A stretch of 64,000 bases of DNA from Pagrus major. Taxonomy: Eukaryota > Chordata > Actinopteri > Spariformes > Sparidae. Below the pieces are notes generated by a model. It had not been told where the DNA came from. It did no database searches and saw only the letters and a list, made by a program, of their open reading frames with translations. Made by a program: the position numbers and the translations under genes. The stretch lies in assembly GCF_040436345.1 (NCBI RefSeq), contig NC_133215.1:24293806-24357805 (forward strand), read 5' to 3'. Numbering within the stretch: the stretch's first letter is position 1; each line of letters opens with the position of its first letter. Below are positions 63,152-64,000 of this stretch, piece by piece.

Positions 63152-64000
63152 TAGGAACAAAGTGGGCTGTCTCTAACAGGAAAAAAAAAACCTCTTCGTT
63201 CCCTGACCGATATTATTCCATGTCTTGTGTAATTTGTGGTTTGTGGATATGAGCTGAAGACAGCGGTATTTGACATGGCATCTGCCTTCTGCTCAACAAC
63301 ATGTTCTCCGCCTGCTTCAGGACTGTCGATGATAACAGGGTTGAAAATATGTGCACCGGTGTGAATCTTTCATCTGCAATATGTCAGGTAACACTCTTTC
63401 ATTGAAACAGACGGAGAGAACACAGCAGGAAGGTGTGGACGAGCACATCAGTTACAGTTGGTTTACTTTAGCTTGTGATGTGGTTTGACTGTGTATTATT
63501 GTGTCTTCTCAGATAATCTAACACACATTTTGGCCGACTTCTTCACACTGTTTGGACGGTACTTTCTATCATTGTTACTAAAATACATTTTTGTCAAGGT
63601 AATTGTCTGCAACGTTTTATTTCAGTCCTGTATATTAAATACAGGAAATGTACCCAGCTTTCCATAAATGCTTAAACCTGCATTGACATTTTTTTTTGGC
63701 CACTTGGAGGCAGTGTAACAAGCTGATTATAAAGTAACTAAGGATAAAAATGTAAGCAAATAATTGCTTATTTACACATGCAGCAGACACGGAGCATTAT
63801 TTGTATTTTATATTTGAGCGTTGTTAGTGTATGCCTAGTTCTGTTTTCTGCCACGCATGGGTGGAGACCTTTGATTCCATCCACTCCACTAATATGATTT
63901 TTCTAGCGTTGTTACATAAAACAGCTGTTTCTCGTCTGAAAAAGCAGACATCTGGGGGGGAGCCCATCCTCATGACAAAAACGACCATATAGGTCAACTA

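Overview
This is a stretch of a teleost fish genome, probably a percomorph (the clade is an inference). The evidence is split genes with GT-AG introns, compact coding exons in AT-rich non-coding DNA, very many CA/GT microsatellites, and several dispersed repeats of kinds common in fish. There are no bacterial-type operons, CRISPR arrays, phage genes or recognisable tRNA/rRNA genes.

Five protein-coding genes can be assembled exon by exon. In order they are: nans (sialic acid synthase, + strand, 831-4473, 6 exons, 359 codons before the stop); slc24a2 (K+-dependent Na+/Ca2+ exchanger NCKX2, - strand, 23759 down to 9443, 9 coding exons, 624 aa); xpa (DNA damage recognition protein, + strand, 32024-34191, 5 exons, 275 aa); a secreted-type arginine-specific ecto-ADP-ribosyltransferase (- strand, 38494 down to 36632, 2 exons, 326 aa); and kpna7 (importin alpha, - strand, 43717 down to 39632, 12 coding exons, 520 aa). 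All five have intact frames, and every intron phase closes. The exon boundaries were read directly from splice-site dinucleotides plus reading-frame continuity.

The left two thirds (0-44 kb) carries these genes. The right 20 kb (about 43.7-64 kb) is gene-poor and crowded with dinucleotide tracts; it holds only one weak candidate exon, near 51.7-51.8 kb. Non-coding DNA contains a hAT-like copy with terminal inverted repeats (10.6 kb), foldback/MITE-like elements (8.6, 11.8 and 49.9 kb), several dispersed repeat copies, a GGAT-repeat array hard against an slc24a2 splice donor, and a long AT tract at 28.7 kb.

The genes are not functionally coupled: sialic acid synthesis, calcium extrusion, nucleotide excision repair, ADP-ribosylation and nuclear import. 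From general knowledge, NANS, SLC24A2 and XPA are all on human chromosome 9, so this part looks like conserved ancestral linkage; KPNA7 is on human chromosome 7, so the linkage changes between xpa and kpna7. I did not find a convincing new system. The observations most worth checking are the complementary GU and AC tracts that flank the xpa zinc-finger exon, the Ser/Thr/Pro-rich linker in the ADP-ribosyltransferase, a probable GC-AG intron in slc24a2, and the unidentified candidate exon.
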